The notes under the pieces are model-generated. The model made no database searches, had not been told where the DNA came from, and was given only the letters and a program-made list of their open reading frames with translations. From Strongyloides papillosus (taxonomy: Eukaryota > Nematoda > Chromadorea > Rhabditida > Strongyloididae): a stretch of DNA of 64,000 bases. The position numbers and the translations under genes are program-made. The DNA is taken from positions 2,170,001 through 2,234,000 of the forward strand of contig SRSI01000009.1 in NCBI GenBank assembly GCA_005656395.1, written 5' to 3'. Positions 24,583 to 35,225 of the stretch are shown here, piece after piece. How positions within the stretch are numbered: position 1 is the first letter of the stretch; the number at the start of each line of letters is the position of its first letter.

Positions 24583-26415
24583 ATGAAAGAACAATTATGG
24601 AAAAATAATTTTATAATTTACTTCGCAGCTGTTATAACTATATCTTTAAGGTATTATAAAAACCATTATTTAAAAAGTTTTAAAAATTTTAATTCATATT
24701 ATTTATAAAAATAATTACTTTTTCAGAGAAAATATAAAAAGTGAATCTCATACAGATATATTAAATACACTTCTTAATAATGGTTATGATTGGAGAGTCC
24801 GGCCTCCAGGAACTAATCTTTCAATACCTGGCACCCATGGTCCAGTTAAAGTATTTGTTAATCTTTTGATAAGATCAATTTCAAAAATTGATGATGTTAA
24901 TATGGAATATTCTGTTCAGCTTACATTCAGGTAATTTATTTAATATAATACATATTTGATATGGTATCATTTTTTTATATTTTTTATTTTTCATTTATTA
25001 TTTAGAGAAGAATGGGTAGACGGTAGATTAGCTTATGGTTTACCAAATGATAATAAACCAGATTTTTTATTCTACCAATTGGTCTACAATTATGGATGCC
25101 TGACAGTTTTTTTCAAAATGAAAAACAAGCACAAAAACACAGTATTGATAAACCCAATGTAATGATAAGAGTACATAAAGATGGAAAAATTTTATATTCT
25201 GTTAGAATTTCTCTTGTCTTGTCATGCCCCATGCATCTTCAAGTAAGATATTATTAATATTTAATATTTTAAAATATTTTAGTATTATCCAATGGATGTA
25301 CAACAATGTCTTATAGATCTTGCATCATATGCTTATACAGATGCCGATATTGAATATCAATGGAAAGAAGATAATCCAGTACAAAAAAAGAAAGGACTAG
25401 AATCATCTTTACCATCGTTTCAATTATCCAATGTTTCAACAACATATTGCACTTCAAAAACCAATACAGGTTCATATTCATGTCTACGAACCATTTTAAC
25501 TTTTCAGAGACAATTTTCATACTATCTTTTACAACTGTATATTCCAAGTTGTATGTTAGTGAGTGTTTCATGGATTAGTTTTTGGCTTGATAAGGTAAAT
25601 AATTTTTTTTAAATTACCAATAATTAATATCATTTTTTAGGGAGCAATTCCAGCTAGAACTTCATTAGGTATGTAGAAACAATTTTCATTTTTATAATAT
25701 TCTTTAGGAGTAACAACATTGTTGACAATGACTACACAAGCTTCTGGTATTAATGCTAAACTTCCTCCTGTTTCATATACAAAAGCAATAGATATATGGA
25801 TTGGTGCCTGTCTAACATTTATTTTTGGAGCTTTATTAGAATTTGCATGGGTTACTTATATTTCATCAAGATCATTTTATAAATGTAAGGTTTTTTTTCC
25901 TGTCAGTTTATTTATCATCATTTTAGCTAAAAAACCAGATAATAAAAATCTTTTGCTAAAATATCAGACATCTCTACCAACTCATACACAAAATCAAGGA
26001 TATTCTAATACAACTACATCCCTTTTAATTCCAAATAATGGTACTATGGTATGTAAAATATTTCATAAAAATACAAAAATTATTTTAGATGTGCGTGACC
26101 CCTGATCCGTCTGATATTTGGATAAAACAAAATAATCTAAATCCAGCATCTATAAATATACCACCAAACAGTCAAAATGAAGTTTTACTAATGTATGATG
26201 CTAAAAAACAAAACAACAGTCATACAACCAAAATAGTAACATTATTAAAAAAATTTGTTGTTATTAATTGGTTATCAAAGAAACTCGACATTGCTGATAG
26301 AGCTAAAAGAGCTGATTACATATCCAGATTTTTATTTCCTTTTCTTTTTGTTCTATTCAACATTATGTACTGGACAACATATACACGATATAAAGCTGAT
26401 AATTTATTACTATAA
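24583..26415 (+). CDS. Glutamate-gated chloride channel subunit, frameshifted
   Basis: Eight exons: 24583-24650, 24727-24930, 25006-25242, 25283-25594, 25641-25668, 25708-25884, 25927-26048 and 26089-26415. It is a Cys-loop channel: signal peptide, ligand-domain [11 protein letters not shown], Cys-loop [15 protein letters not shown], the second disulfide of GluCls ([13 protein letters not shown]), TM1, TM2 with the anion-selective IPART, TM3, a long cytoplasmic loop and TM4. GluCls mediate inhibitory glutamate currents and are ivermectin targets; the TM3 glycine near DIWIG is retained. Exon 3 is one base short: the frame is lost in the run of six T at 25063-25068, between NDNKPDF and [12 protein letters not shown]. 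With that base the product would be about 491 residues. Exon 5 is a 28-nt microexon. Whether alpha- or beta-like is uncertain. Confidence 0.9.
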
Positions 26416-29288
26416 TCAACATTTAATCATTAAAACTAAATTTAAATTAATTCAGTAGCTATCTTTAAATGTGATTTCATTCTACAATTAGATAAATTTA
26501 TATCTAATGACCAAACTTTTTGTCCCGATATTTATATTTTCAATTAGTAATACAAGTACAACCAAATTTTTTAAGAAATTTTATATTCTTTAAAAATTAC
26601 AATTTGATACAAATAAAATTATTTCAACCGAAAGTATTGACAATATGATATTATTAAAATTAAATTAAGTACAAAAATCTTAGTAATGAAAAATAATTGA
26701 ACAGAAAAAATATATGCCTTTTAAATTAATTTCCAAAAATTAGAAAATTATATTAATGGTTAGATATTTAAAAGTAATTTTCACCATTTTATACATTTAA
26801 TAGTATAATTTATTTTATATATTAACATAATGATAAATTTTTTTAAAATATCATAAAACTTAATTAGTGATCTACAAACGATTTTGACACACACAAATTT
26901 TATTATTCCCAAAGTCAACATCACGTTATATTATCCATAAAAAAAGTTAAATTGACAATTAAAAATAAATATTATATATGTTCATTGTGAATATAAATAT
27001 GTTATTATATATTTGTTTTGCAAATATTATTAAGCTTTTTATAGAGTAATAATTTTTTATGTCAAACAAAAAATAAAGTTTCCATTCAATTCTTATTTTT
27101 AGAAATCATAAATCTTCTCACAAAGATATGTAACAAAATGTAGTCAACGAAAATTACTATAAAAAACTTACTTCCTTGCAGGCAAAATTTGTCTATATAT
27201 CCCTATTTATTGACAATTTTTTTAAATGTTTCTCTATTAAGTTTTTCATTTTTTCAATTCAAATATTTTATTGTTTAAATTATAATATGTGATTGTACTG
27301 AATCATAGAATTTTGTTCTTTAATATAGTTTTTAAGAACGAAAAAATTATTGTTTCATTTAAAAATTTTTCGCGCTCAAATGTTTTGAAAATTTAAAATA
27401 TTTTGAAGAAATTGAAATATTGGCAAAAACTTTGACTATGGTAAAGAAATTCATTCTAAGAGTAAAAGTCAATTATGTAAAGTAACGATTTTAATATTAA
27501 ATATTCCAAAATAGTACATAAACATTTAATTTAGTATTGTTTTGTGTAATTACTCATTTTTAATTAAACATTTAAAGAATAGACTTATGTTAAATATGTA
27601 AATGATCTTAAAATCCCTTCTTTTTAGAATATTTTATTATTAGCATACTTCATTTTTAAACTATATTTAATTTTTTTTGTACTTAATTTTAATAGATTTT
27701 CTAAGTATACTCTCATGATAAGTGCAGTCTTTGTATAAAGCTGTTTTACATAACTTTCTAAGTTAATTAATAATTTTTACTAATAGATGGTATTGGATTT
27801 TTTGTTTTATCTAATATATTCATAGAGATTTATTATTATTATTTTTTATATAATACACTTTTAGATGACATCAATTTTAATTATTATTTTTACGTAAAAA
27901 AATGTTTTTATAAAGGTGGTTAGCACTATCTTTCAACAACCAATGTTCTAACATTTATACATAAATTTTATTGATAATATAATTTTTTTTGATAAAATAT
28001 TCAAATATTGTTACATGAAATAACCTTGATTTTTTATTTAATAATATAAACTACATGTATCATGTACAATTTTATTGTACTATATTCTTCAATCGAAAAA
28101 CATTATTCATTCATTTAAAAATGAATGTAAATTGTTAATTCAAAAATTTAAAACACCATAGTAGAGTTGGTGTTTTGAAGAACAAAAAATGACTAGCTCT
28201 GAAAATTCTGTAATAATAGCAAAGATTTTAGGAAATTACAAAACATTGTAATTTCACATAAGAAACTTCTTTATATTCTAAGTGTTTTCCAAAACTATAA
28301 AATAATGGAATTAAATGTTAATTATAGAATATTATTAATATTGAAAATTCCCTTTATATTAACTGATAAATTTCCTCAATGTTGTTAGAATTTATCAATT
28401 CATTTTTTCAATTTCATCCATTATCGTTATTAGTTTTAAAAAACATCCACCTTAAAAAAACAGATAGGTAATACCTAATTTTTTAAAGTACTACTTGTTC
28501 ATTAACACTAAGTTTCGATACATGCTTGACACTTTTAAGCGTATGACTAAATTTGTTAAAATTACTTTACAACATAATAATCATACAAATAAACAAGGAA
28601 AGTGTATTTCTAAGCATAAAAAAATTTTAATTATTAAGTTAATCTTGTTTAATTTTACTAGTATCTCCTGCTATGAGTCTGCTATACCATCACTCTTAAG
28701 TAAATAATTTGCATAGGTATTTTACTGTCAAGCATTAAGTGATGCTTTGATTCACATGCCATTAAATGATATAAATGATAAGCGTCGACGTGACACTAAT
28801 TTGGAATAGTGCTTTTGACCAGAGAATCACTAGATTTCGACAGTAAGTTATCGGAGATAAAGTTTTTATCAAGACAAATATCATATCACCAATCATGCGA
28901 TTCTCACGGTGACAAACTTGATGGTTATTAATGATACTATACTAGTAATACGTGTAAAAACTAATATTACTAATTCATTCTCATAATATTTTTTTAGAAT
29001 TACAATATAAAATTGTACTTTAACTGTGCCGTTAAATAGGAAACTTTTTTATATTTTATCACAAATAACTATACACCAAACCATTATATTTCATCTATGT
29101 TTTCCACTCAAAAGCCACGGGTGTATTTTGTTTGCGACATCATATTTGTCTTCATCATTTCCACAGACTCCGTGGAATTATGTTTCAACCCATTATATTT
29201 TAAACAATTTTTTTTTAAATTTGTAAATCAAATTTTTTAGATCATCCAGTGGGAATAATTGTAATAACTTGAATGTACAAAAACTATT
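26416..29288. other. Intergenic region with a less AT-rich block
   Basis: Mostly AT-rich. Around 28740-28960 composition shifts (GCGTCGACGTGACAC, TTATCGGAGATAAAG) and a 7-bp inverted repeat GAGAATC (28822-28828) / GATTCTC (28899-28905) is present. A perfect stem TTCCAC-AGACTCC-GTGGAA lies at 29159-29177. The 70-codon ORF at 28495-28707 lacks family resemblance. The right part should contain the ZNF277 promoter and a trans-splice acceptor (TTTTTTAG at 29233-29240). Confidence 0.4.
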
Positions 29289-29308
29289 ATGCCTGCAAAA
29301 GAAGGTGA
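29273..29308 (+). promoter_or_regulatory. Upstream ORF overlapping the ZNF277 start
   Basis: An ATG at 29273 opens an 11-codon frame (MYKNYYACKRR) that ends with TGA at 29306-29308, beyond the main ATG at 29289. It lies downstream of the probable trans-splice acceptor at about 29240, so it should be in the mature leader. An overlapping uORF would reduce initiation at the main start unless bypassed. Confidence 0.5.
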
Positions 29309-31191
29309 CTCTCCTGGTGAGGAACATGATAAGAAGCAAAACAAAACTGTTAAGATTAATGATAAAGTAAAAAATAATGAAAAAAAGGACCAAAAACAAT
29401 CTGGAAACATTGGAAAAGAAAATGGAAAAGGACGACAAAGAAACAATAGTAGAACAAAAAGTCTTAATGTAACAGCTATGATGAAAGACTCAGGAAATGA
29501 TGATGGATGGAATATGGTTGGACCAAAGTCCAAGAATAGGACAGCTTCTCATAACTGTAAGTGCAGTATTTCTATCTTTTTTTATATAAATTTACTTTCA
29601 GTTGGTGGTAAGAATTATTATCGTCGTGGTCGAAATGCTAATTCATGTGCATCCAATGGTGGCGAAGATTTAGATGTATATACAGGATGTATGTTAAAAA
29701 TTTTCATATTTTTTTTACTTTATTTTTCTAGGTGAATTAGAAGAAGCGTTTAGTGACACGGATGATGACAGACCACGTGATCCATCTGAGAGCAAACCGT
29801 CGATTCCTTTGCCACGTGCTCGCATACGTACTCTCTCCGGTACTGTTGCTCCAGTTGGTTATTCTCCAAAGTGGGGAGGTCCAACAATGTGTGTCAGTTG
29901 CCTACAGTTTTTTAACCTACCAGATGACATGGACGAATTTGCCACGCATCTTCTCAAAGAGCATCATATTGTTATTTCAGAGATTGATCATATTGTTGAT
30001 TTTAAACGTTATGTCGAGTATTGGAGACAACGTTTCGCTAAAGAATCAATTGACAAGCTGTTTCCTAAGATTATTCCTGATAAAGATAATGAGTATTACG
30101 AAAGAGTTGAATACTATTATCTTATGACTGAAACACTCCAAGAAGACTACAGTTTAAGACAAAGGCTTGCCATGAGGAGATTGGAGGAAGCTCTTGATTG
30201 CCAACAAAGAGAAAGAATGGATAAGAATTTTGAAATGAATTGCATTTTCTGTCGATACAAAGCTGTTGGAAACAGAAGCAAGATAATTCACCATTTATAT
30301 ATGATTCATAGACTCAATTTAGGGAGCCCTGAAAACTTAGTTTTTGTCCAAGAGTATATTGAGCATTTGAAGTCAAAAATTGATAATCATCAATGTATTT
30401 TTTGTGAGAAAATATACCCAGATAGATTAGCCTTAATGGATCACATGAGAAAAAGAAATCATCGTGAAGTAAATCCTAAAAATAACTACTACGACAAGTT
30501 CTATATCATCAATTATCTAGAGTTAGGAAAACGTTGGTTGGATATTGTGAATCAAGATTTTGAGGATAACCTTCCAACTTTTGCTGATTCTGACGATGAG
30601 GAAGAAGAAGTAACATGGAAAGAATGGAATGAAGACAAAATCGATGTCGAGGATATTCAATTAGCCTGTCTAGTTTGTGACCACACAGAGGAGAGTTTTG
30701 AACCTCTTTGCGCTCACATGTCTACAGAACATGGCTTTGATTTAATAAAACATATTAATGATAAAAAACTAGATACATATGGAAGAATGAGACTTGTCAA
30801 CTATATTCGTAATTCTTCATATCATGCCAGATGTTTCATGTGTACAGCTGATTGTAAAGATTTAGGAGACTTAAGAAATCATCTCTCACAGAAGGGACAC
30901 CTTTCAGGTGACCTTCCACCAAATGAAGTTTGGTTTAATGATGAAAATTTAATTCCTCCATACGGAAATGATCATTTGTTATGGATGCTTGAAAGTTACT
31001 ATGAAGCTAAAGAGATTGGTAATATTGATTTGACAGTTGATGACTTCCATGGGATGAAGAGTGAGGAAATCTCACAAAAATGTCTTGAAGACTCTAAGAA
31101 AAATTACGTTGATGGAGTTGTTGCTGAGGAAATATCTGAGTATTTTGACAATGCCTTAAAAAAGAGAGAACTCGTAGAAGATATGCAGTAA
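29289..31191 (+). CDS. ZNF277: ZNF277-type zinc-finger protein
   Basis: Exons 29289-29556, 29602-29688 and 29732-31191 encode 604 residues. The last 430 residues match ZNF277 throughout: CVSCLQFF, IVDFKRYVEYWRQRF, CIFCRYKAVGNRSKIIHH, CIFCEKIYPDRLALMDHMRK, REVNPKNNYYDKFYIINYLE, CLVCDHTEESFEPLCAHM and the C-terminal CFMCTADCKDLGDLRNH. These are five C2H2-like fingers, several in the CxxC...HxxxxxH form. ZNF277 proteins bind RPS2 and have been linked to ribosome biogenesis and Polycomb-type repression. The N-terminal 150 residues are basic, Lys/Asn-rich and specific to this lineage, making it longer than the human protein (about 450). Base composition is less AT-rich than its neighbours, suggesting strong expression. 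Confidence 0.92.
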
Positions 31192-31424
31192 AGTTGATAC
31201 GAATAGCATGGTAATTCATGTAGTTTCTAAATATGCTTGTTTTATATAATATTTGAAGTTAACTGAATATTAATTTTTAACTTTTGGTCATTGTTGATTC
31301 TTTGAGAACTATCACCCTGTTTTTGTTGTTAAAATTAATGTTTACTCCATAACAGATGCTTATATACATCATATTTCAGATTTATTGGAAGTAAATATAC
31401 ATAAAATTATATTAATAATTTGTT

Positions 31425-31914
31425 TTATTTATTATTTTGACTTGCTTCTTCATCAATTTCTTTGCTGATCTCTATGTATTGTTTCTCCAATGTTGCTAAC
31501 TCTTCTTCCAGTTGTTCATTTTCTTCCTGTAACATCCGACAATCATCGTCATAGTTTTGTATTGCTTGTGATGTTTCTTTAATTGTTTCAAAAGTCTTTA
31601 CTAAGATTGTTGTTCGTGGTGGGGCATCTGAATCATTAACTGGAATGCTACTTTTTAACACAGCATACATCTCTTTAATATTATCGCGTCTTCGTCTTTC
31701 TAGAGCTCTATGTTGTTCTCGAGCATGTTTTGCTTTCTCATCTTCTGAATCTAAATCATCCAAATGAGATGTTGGAGATTGGATATCGGAATAGTGCTAA
31801 AAACACTTATTAATTTGTTTGTCAGAAAGTTTATTTAATTTGTCAATTTACCTCATCATCATCATCACTGAAATCATTTTTGTTATTTGTATATGAATTA
31901 GAATAATCTCCCAT
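31425..31914 (-). CDS. mxl-1: MAX-like bHLH-Zip transcription factor
   Basis: Exons 31852-31914 and 31425-31796 give 144 residues. The basic region AREQHRALERRRRDNIKEMY carries the His, Glu and Arg residues that read the CACGTG E-box. Helix-loop-helix (YAVLKSSIPVNDSDAPPRTT then ILVKTFETIKE) and a leucine-zipper-like coiled coil (LQEENEQLEEELATLEK) follow. The sequence AREQHxALERRRRDNIK resembles C. elegans MXL-1 more than MXL-3. MXL-1 dimerises with MDL-1 to repress MYC/Mondo-type targets. The short acidic N-terminus (SDDDDEHYSD) precedes the basic region as in MAX. The gene converges on ZNF277 with about 230 bp between the stop codons. Confidence 0.88.
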
Positions 31915-33387
31915 TTAGAAGTTAGTAAGTACTTATGATAACTATAAGTTACGATAAAATTAGTATAAATTTTCAATATTTTCTTTAAATTTTAACAATG
32001 TTTGCGTCAAAGAATAATTTCATTTAGTTGTAATATTTGTAACTGTAAAGATACAAATACTTTTAATTAGATATATCAAAGATGTTCTATAGTTGCGATA
32101 AATAATACATTATTATCTCCATTAAATGGTCTACTTCATTTTAAGGAATATTTTAGTATGAAAACTATAGGAAAAATAAATTTAAAACAATCTATATGGA
32201 AAAATTAACAAAAACTATCGTTTTTATACTACAAGAGTTGTTAAATATTTTTTCTAATTTTAAACAAATTGCATAATGTTTTTGAAATTTTTATTCAGTA
32301 TTGTTATATGATTAAACAAAACGCCCAAGTGATTTTTAAAATACCCATAAATAGTAGAATTTCTATTTGTTGTAGAAAAATTACTACTCAAATGTAAATA
32401 GAAAATTAAATTATTGTCACTAAAAATTAACTAATAAGTTTATTCGTAAAAGTAGAAAATACTTTAAATAAAATAAAAATAAAAAATCCTCACCACTAAA
32501 ATGGTATTGAATTTCTTAACAAATAAAATTTGATCATTTTTTGATTTATAAATTAATGATATAATAAAATTTCTAATCAACTATGAAACTTACTTCCCTT
32601 TACTTTTATAAAAACAAAACGTTAACCCAATGAAGTGTTTCGTTGCAAAAGTGTTTTAAAGAAAAGATCATTAGAAAATATATGAAAACTAAATAAATCT
32701 ACAATATATTTTACTATTCAATACATTTAATACAATATAATTTGTATTCGCAATTTTTTGATATATAAATATTTCAACACTAATAAAGCTTCAAATACAA
32801 CGATTTTAAAAAATTTTGTTTAATTGAAATTTTTATTTTTTAAGTTTTGTGTATAGAGAATGAATTCTAAATAATAACTAGTGAAAATGCAAATAACATT
32901 AAGTTGGTCATAACTTTTAAAAATTATAATCTATTTATTGAAATGTTTGTGGATGTAATTAATTGAGTAAATGTATTAAATTTACAACTATTATTAATTA
33001 TATGTTTATAGTTACTGAAATATAACGAATAAAAAGTTTTTATATCTTAATGGTATTATTTGTATTTTCAATTCATCAATATATCATCTAAAAGATATAT
33101 TTCTTTTTGCATAGTAGCCTCTTCAAGGACGATTTTTTACAATATAAAAAATATATTTTCGTTTTTTGTTTGATTAAGTGTTATTCACTTTTATATTGAC
33201 GGTGATTCAGAATTCACGAAAAAATGGGGAAAACGGTAAAATTTTACAAAATTTTAAAAATCCGCATTTTCATTTTAATGATTCAAGTTATATAAACTTT
33301 TTTTTTCGATTGGTTGTTGATTACAGAGAAACATAAGCTTTATGGTGTGTTTTTATCTTTAACTATCCAGCAAAAGAATTTTTTTAA

Positions 33388-33570
33388 GAATTTCCTGGAT
33401 TAACAAATAGTGAAACAGTTCAAAAATTTGGATTGCCTAATGAAATGATTGAAGGTTTCCTTCTTTTTTACATTGGGATTGATCTAGTAATCTACAATTT
33501 GGGCAAATCCGCACAAGCCTCATTTGGGCTAGTACGGATTTACCCAAGTCCCTTTTCAAGTATAATTTAA
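33388..33570 (+). pseudogene. Possible relict coding segment
   Basis: A 60-codon open frame begins EFPGLTNSETVQKFGLPNEM and ends at TAA (33568-33570). Directly upstream in the same frame NYPAKEFF is separated by a TAA. There is no ATG at its beginning, and a TTTTTTTAAG acceptor precedes it, so it could be a decayed exon. Composition is protein-like, but I do not recognise a parent family. Confidence 0.25.
33499..33547. repeat. Strong hairpin / inverted repeat
   Basis: TTGGGCAAATCCG (33499-33511) pairs with CGGATTTACCCAA (33535-33547) at 12 of 13 positions, and inside AGCC pairs with GGCT around a short loop. Such a near-perfect GC-containing hairpin is unusual in this AT-rich spacer. It may be a small hairpin RNA or the end of a palindromic element. 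Confidence 0.45.
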
Positions 33571-33852
33571 TTTTCGACTTAAATTAAGGAAAAACACATA
33601 TTTATTTATTCGCAAAAATCCTTTGACTTTGAAAAAAATTATGGCGAAGACAGATCCATTCTTATCATTTATTCTTAATTATAGGTATTTGTAATATTAT
33701 ATGCAGAATATTACAATATTTTATACATATATTTAAATTAAAAATTTAATAATTATAAAATTTTAATTAAAAGACATGTATAAAATGAAAAGAATTTGGT
33801 AACTATTTTTTTTCATTATCATTTTCCATTACTCATATTTTATGTATCTAGA

Positions 33853-34954
33853 ATGCCAACTGAAGAGCTTGTCAAAATTGGACAAATTTTAGGAAACAGA
33901 TATGAAGTAATTTTGGCAAAGCACTCTTTAAATAATTCCTGCCTTTTTTAGATAACAAAAAACTTGGCCAAGGTGGATGTGGTACTGTTTATGAATGTCT
34001 TGATACTGTTGCCAATGTCCGTGCCGCATTAAAAGTTGAAGCTAATGATGATATTAATGGTACAGCATTAAAAATGGAAATTGAAGTGCTTACACGTCTA
34101 AAAAATAAAAGAAACGTGGCAAAAATCATCAGTTGCGGTAATATGCGGAAATATTCATATTTTGTTATGACGTTATTGGGAAAATCTTTGAGTACTTTAA
34201 GCAGTGAGTGTGGTGCTTTCAAACCAGGAACACTAGCCAGAATCGGAGCACAAGTTCTGTTTGGCTTAAAAAATCTTCATGAAGCCGGTTTTGTGCATCG
34301 GGACGTTAAACCCGCAAACCTAGCAATAGGACGAAAACACGTTATGATAAAAGTAGTTCATATCTTAGATTTTGGTCTCTGCAGAGAATTAGCCAATTTT
34401 AAAGGAAATATTTCAAATTACACTAGAGCTAGAAAAGTCGCATTATTCAGAGGCACTTTTAGATATTGTAGTCTCAATGCTCAAAAACAAAAAGAGCAGG
34501 GAAGACAAGATGATCTAATTTCACTTGCCTATGTTCTGGCAGAATGTATTGACTATTTACCATGGTCAGAATTTTCTGACAAATTAGAAATTGCACTTTT
34601 TAAACAACAAACCAAAGACAACGAACTTTTCCCAGAGCATGATTCTTTAGCCAACTTCTTAACATATGCTAAGACATTATCTTATGAAGATAAACCAGAC
34701 TATGAAAAATGTTTCCTTTTCTTTGATGTAAGTTTATTAAGTATTACTTTAAGTATTCATTGTTTTAGAAAATCATTCAAGAAAGCAGATTGAAGTTTTC
34801 AGACCCATACGATTGGGAAATTCTCTTCGGAGAAGAAGAAGAACCAGTTATTACAAATTCTAGGGAAAGCAAAGACATTCATCCTGTCTATGTCTACAAA
34901 AAAAGTCACCTAAACGACATTTATTGTCGTGAAAATTTTAAAAATAAAGAATAA
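33853..34954 (+). CDS. CK1/TTBK-like protein kinase, frameshifted at exon 2
   Basis: Exons 33853-33906, 33952-34727 and 34769-34954, about 340 residues. Kinase motifs are complete: Gly-loop LGQGGCGTVYE, VAIK-type lysine in AALKVE, HRDVKPANL, DFG in ILDFGLCRE, the CK1-type GTFRYCSLNAQ in place of APE, and GRQDDLISLAYVLAE. This is the nematode-expanded TTBK-like branch of casein kinase 1, many of whose members are sperm-enriched. Exon 1 (ending GQILGNRYE) is phase 0, but exon 2 needs one more base to read ITKKLGQGG; the run of six A at 33957-33962 is one short. No alternative donor or acceptor fixes it. It is either an assembly error in a working gene or a recent pseudogene. Confidence 0.85.
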
Positions 34955-35225
34955 TTTAATTATAGTATAAAATATTTCTAACATTTACACATTTATTTAC
35001 AAAATATTTTATTATTTCAAAAAAATAAAATATAACTTTTTACTACTGCACTTTTTTTATCATAATAGATTGTTAAATTAGTAGAAAGACATTACTAACA
35101 TTTAGCAGGAGGTTTTGGTGTGTCGTCTTACAACGATTGTTTTTTGCACTACCCACATCTAATTGACATTTTGGAATTTCGTAATGGGAAGTTTTAAATT
35201 TTCAAGTTAGCTATATTCTTTTACA
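34955..35225. other. Short intergenic spacer
   Basis: 270 bp between kinase and BMS1; presumably 3' UTR plus BMS1 promoter. Nothing else is recognised. Confidence 0.5.

Larger units (their letters stand above)
31915..33852. other. Intergenic region with a relict frame and hairpin
   Basis: AT-rich except for about 33200-33600, which holds the open frame at 33388-33570 and the hairpin at 33499-33547. No complete gene was found. The last 100 bp carry a probable trans-splice acceptor (TATCTAG) two bases before the ATG of the kinase gene. Confidence 0.4.

Noticed and set aside
24930..25060. A micro-intron in GluCl exon 3 to explain the frame change
   Set aside because: The possible GT-AG pairs (24, 39 or 46 nt) all leave the wrong frame or delete conserved residues.
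28495..28707. 70-codon ORF MFINTKFRYMLDTFKRMTK...
   Set aside because: Lys/Ile/Asn-rich composition typical of random AT-rich sequence and no splice context supporting it.
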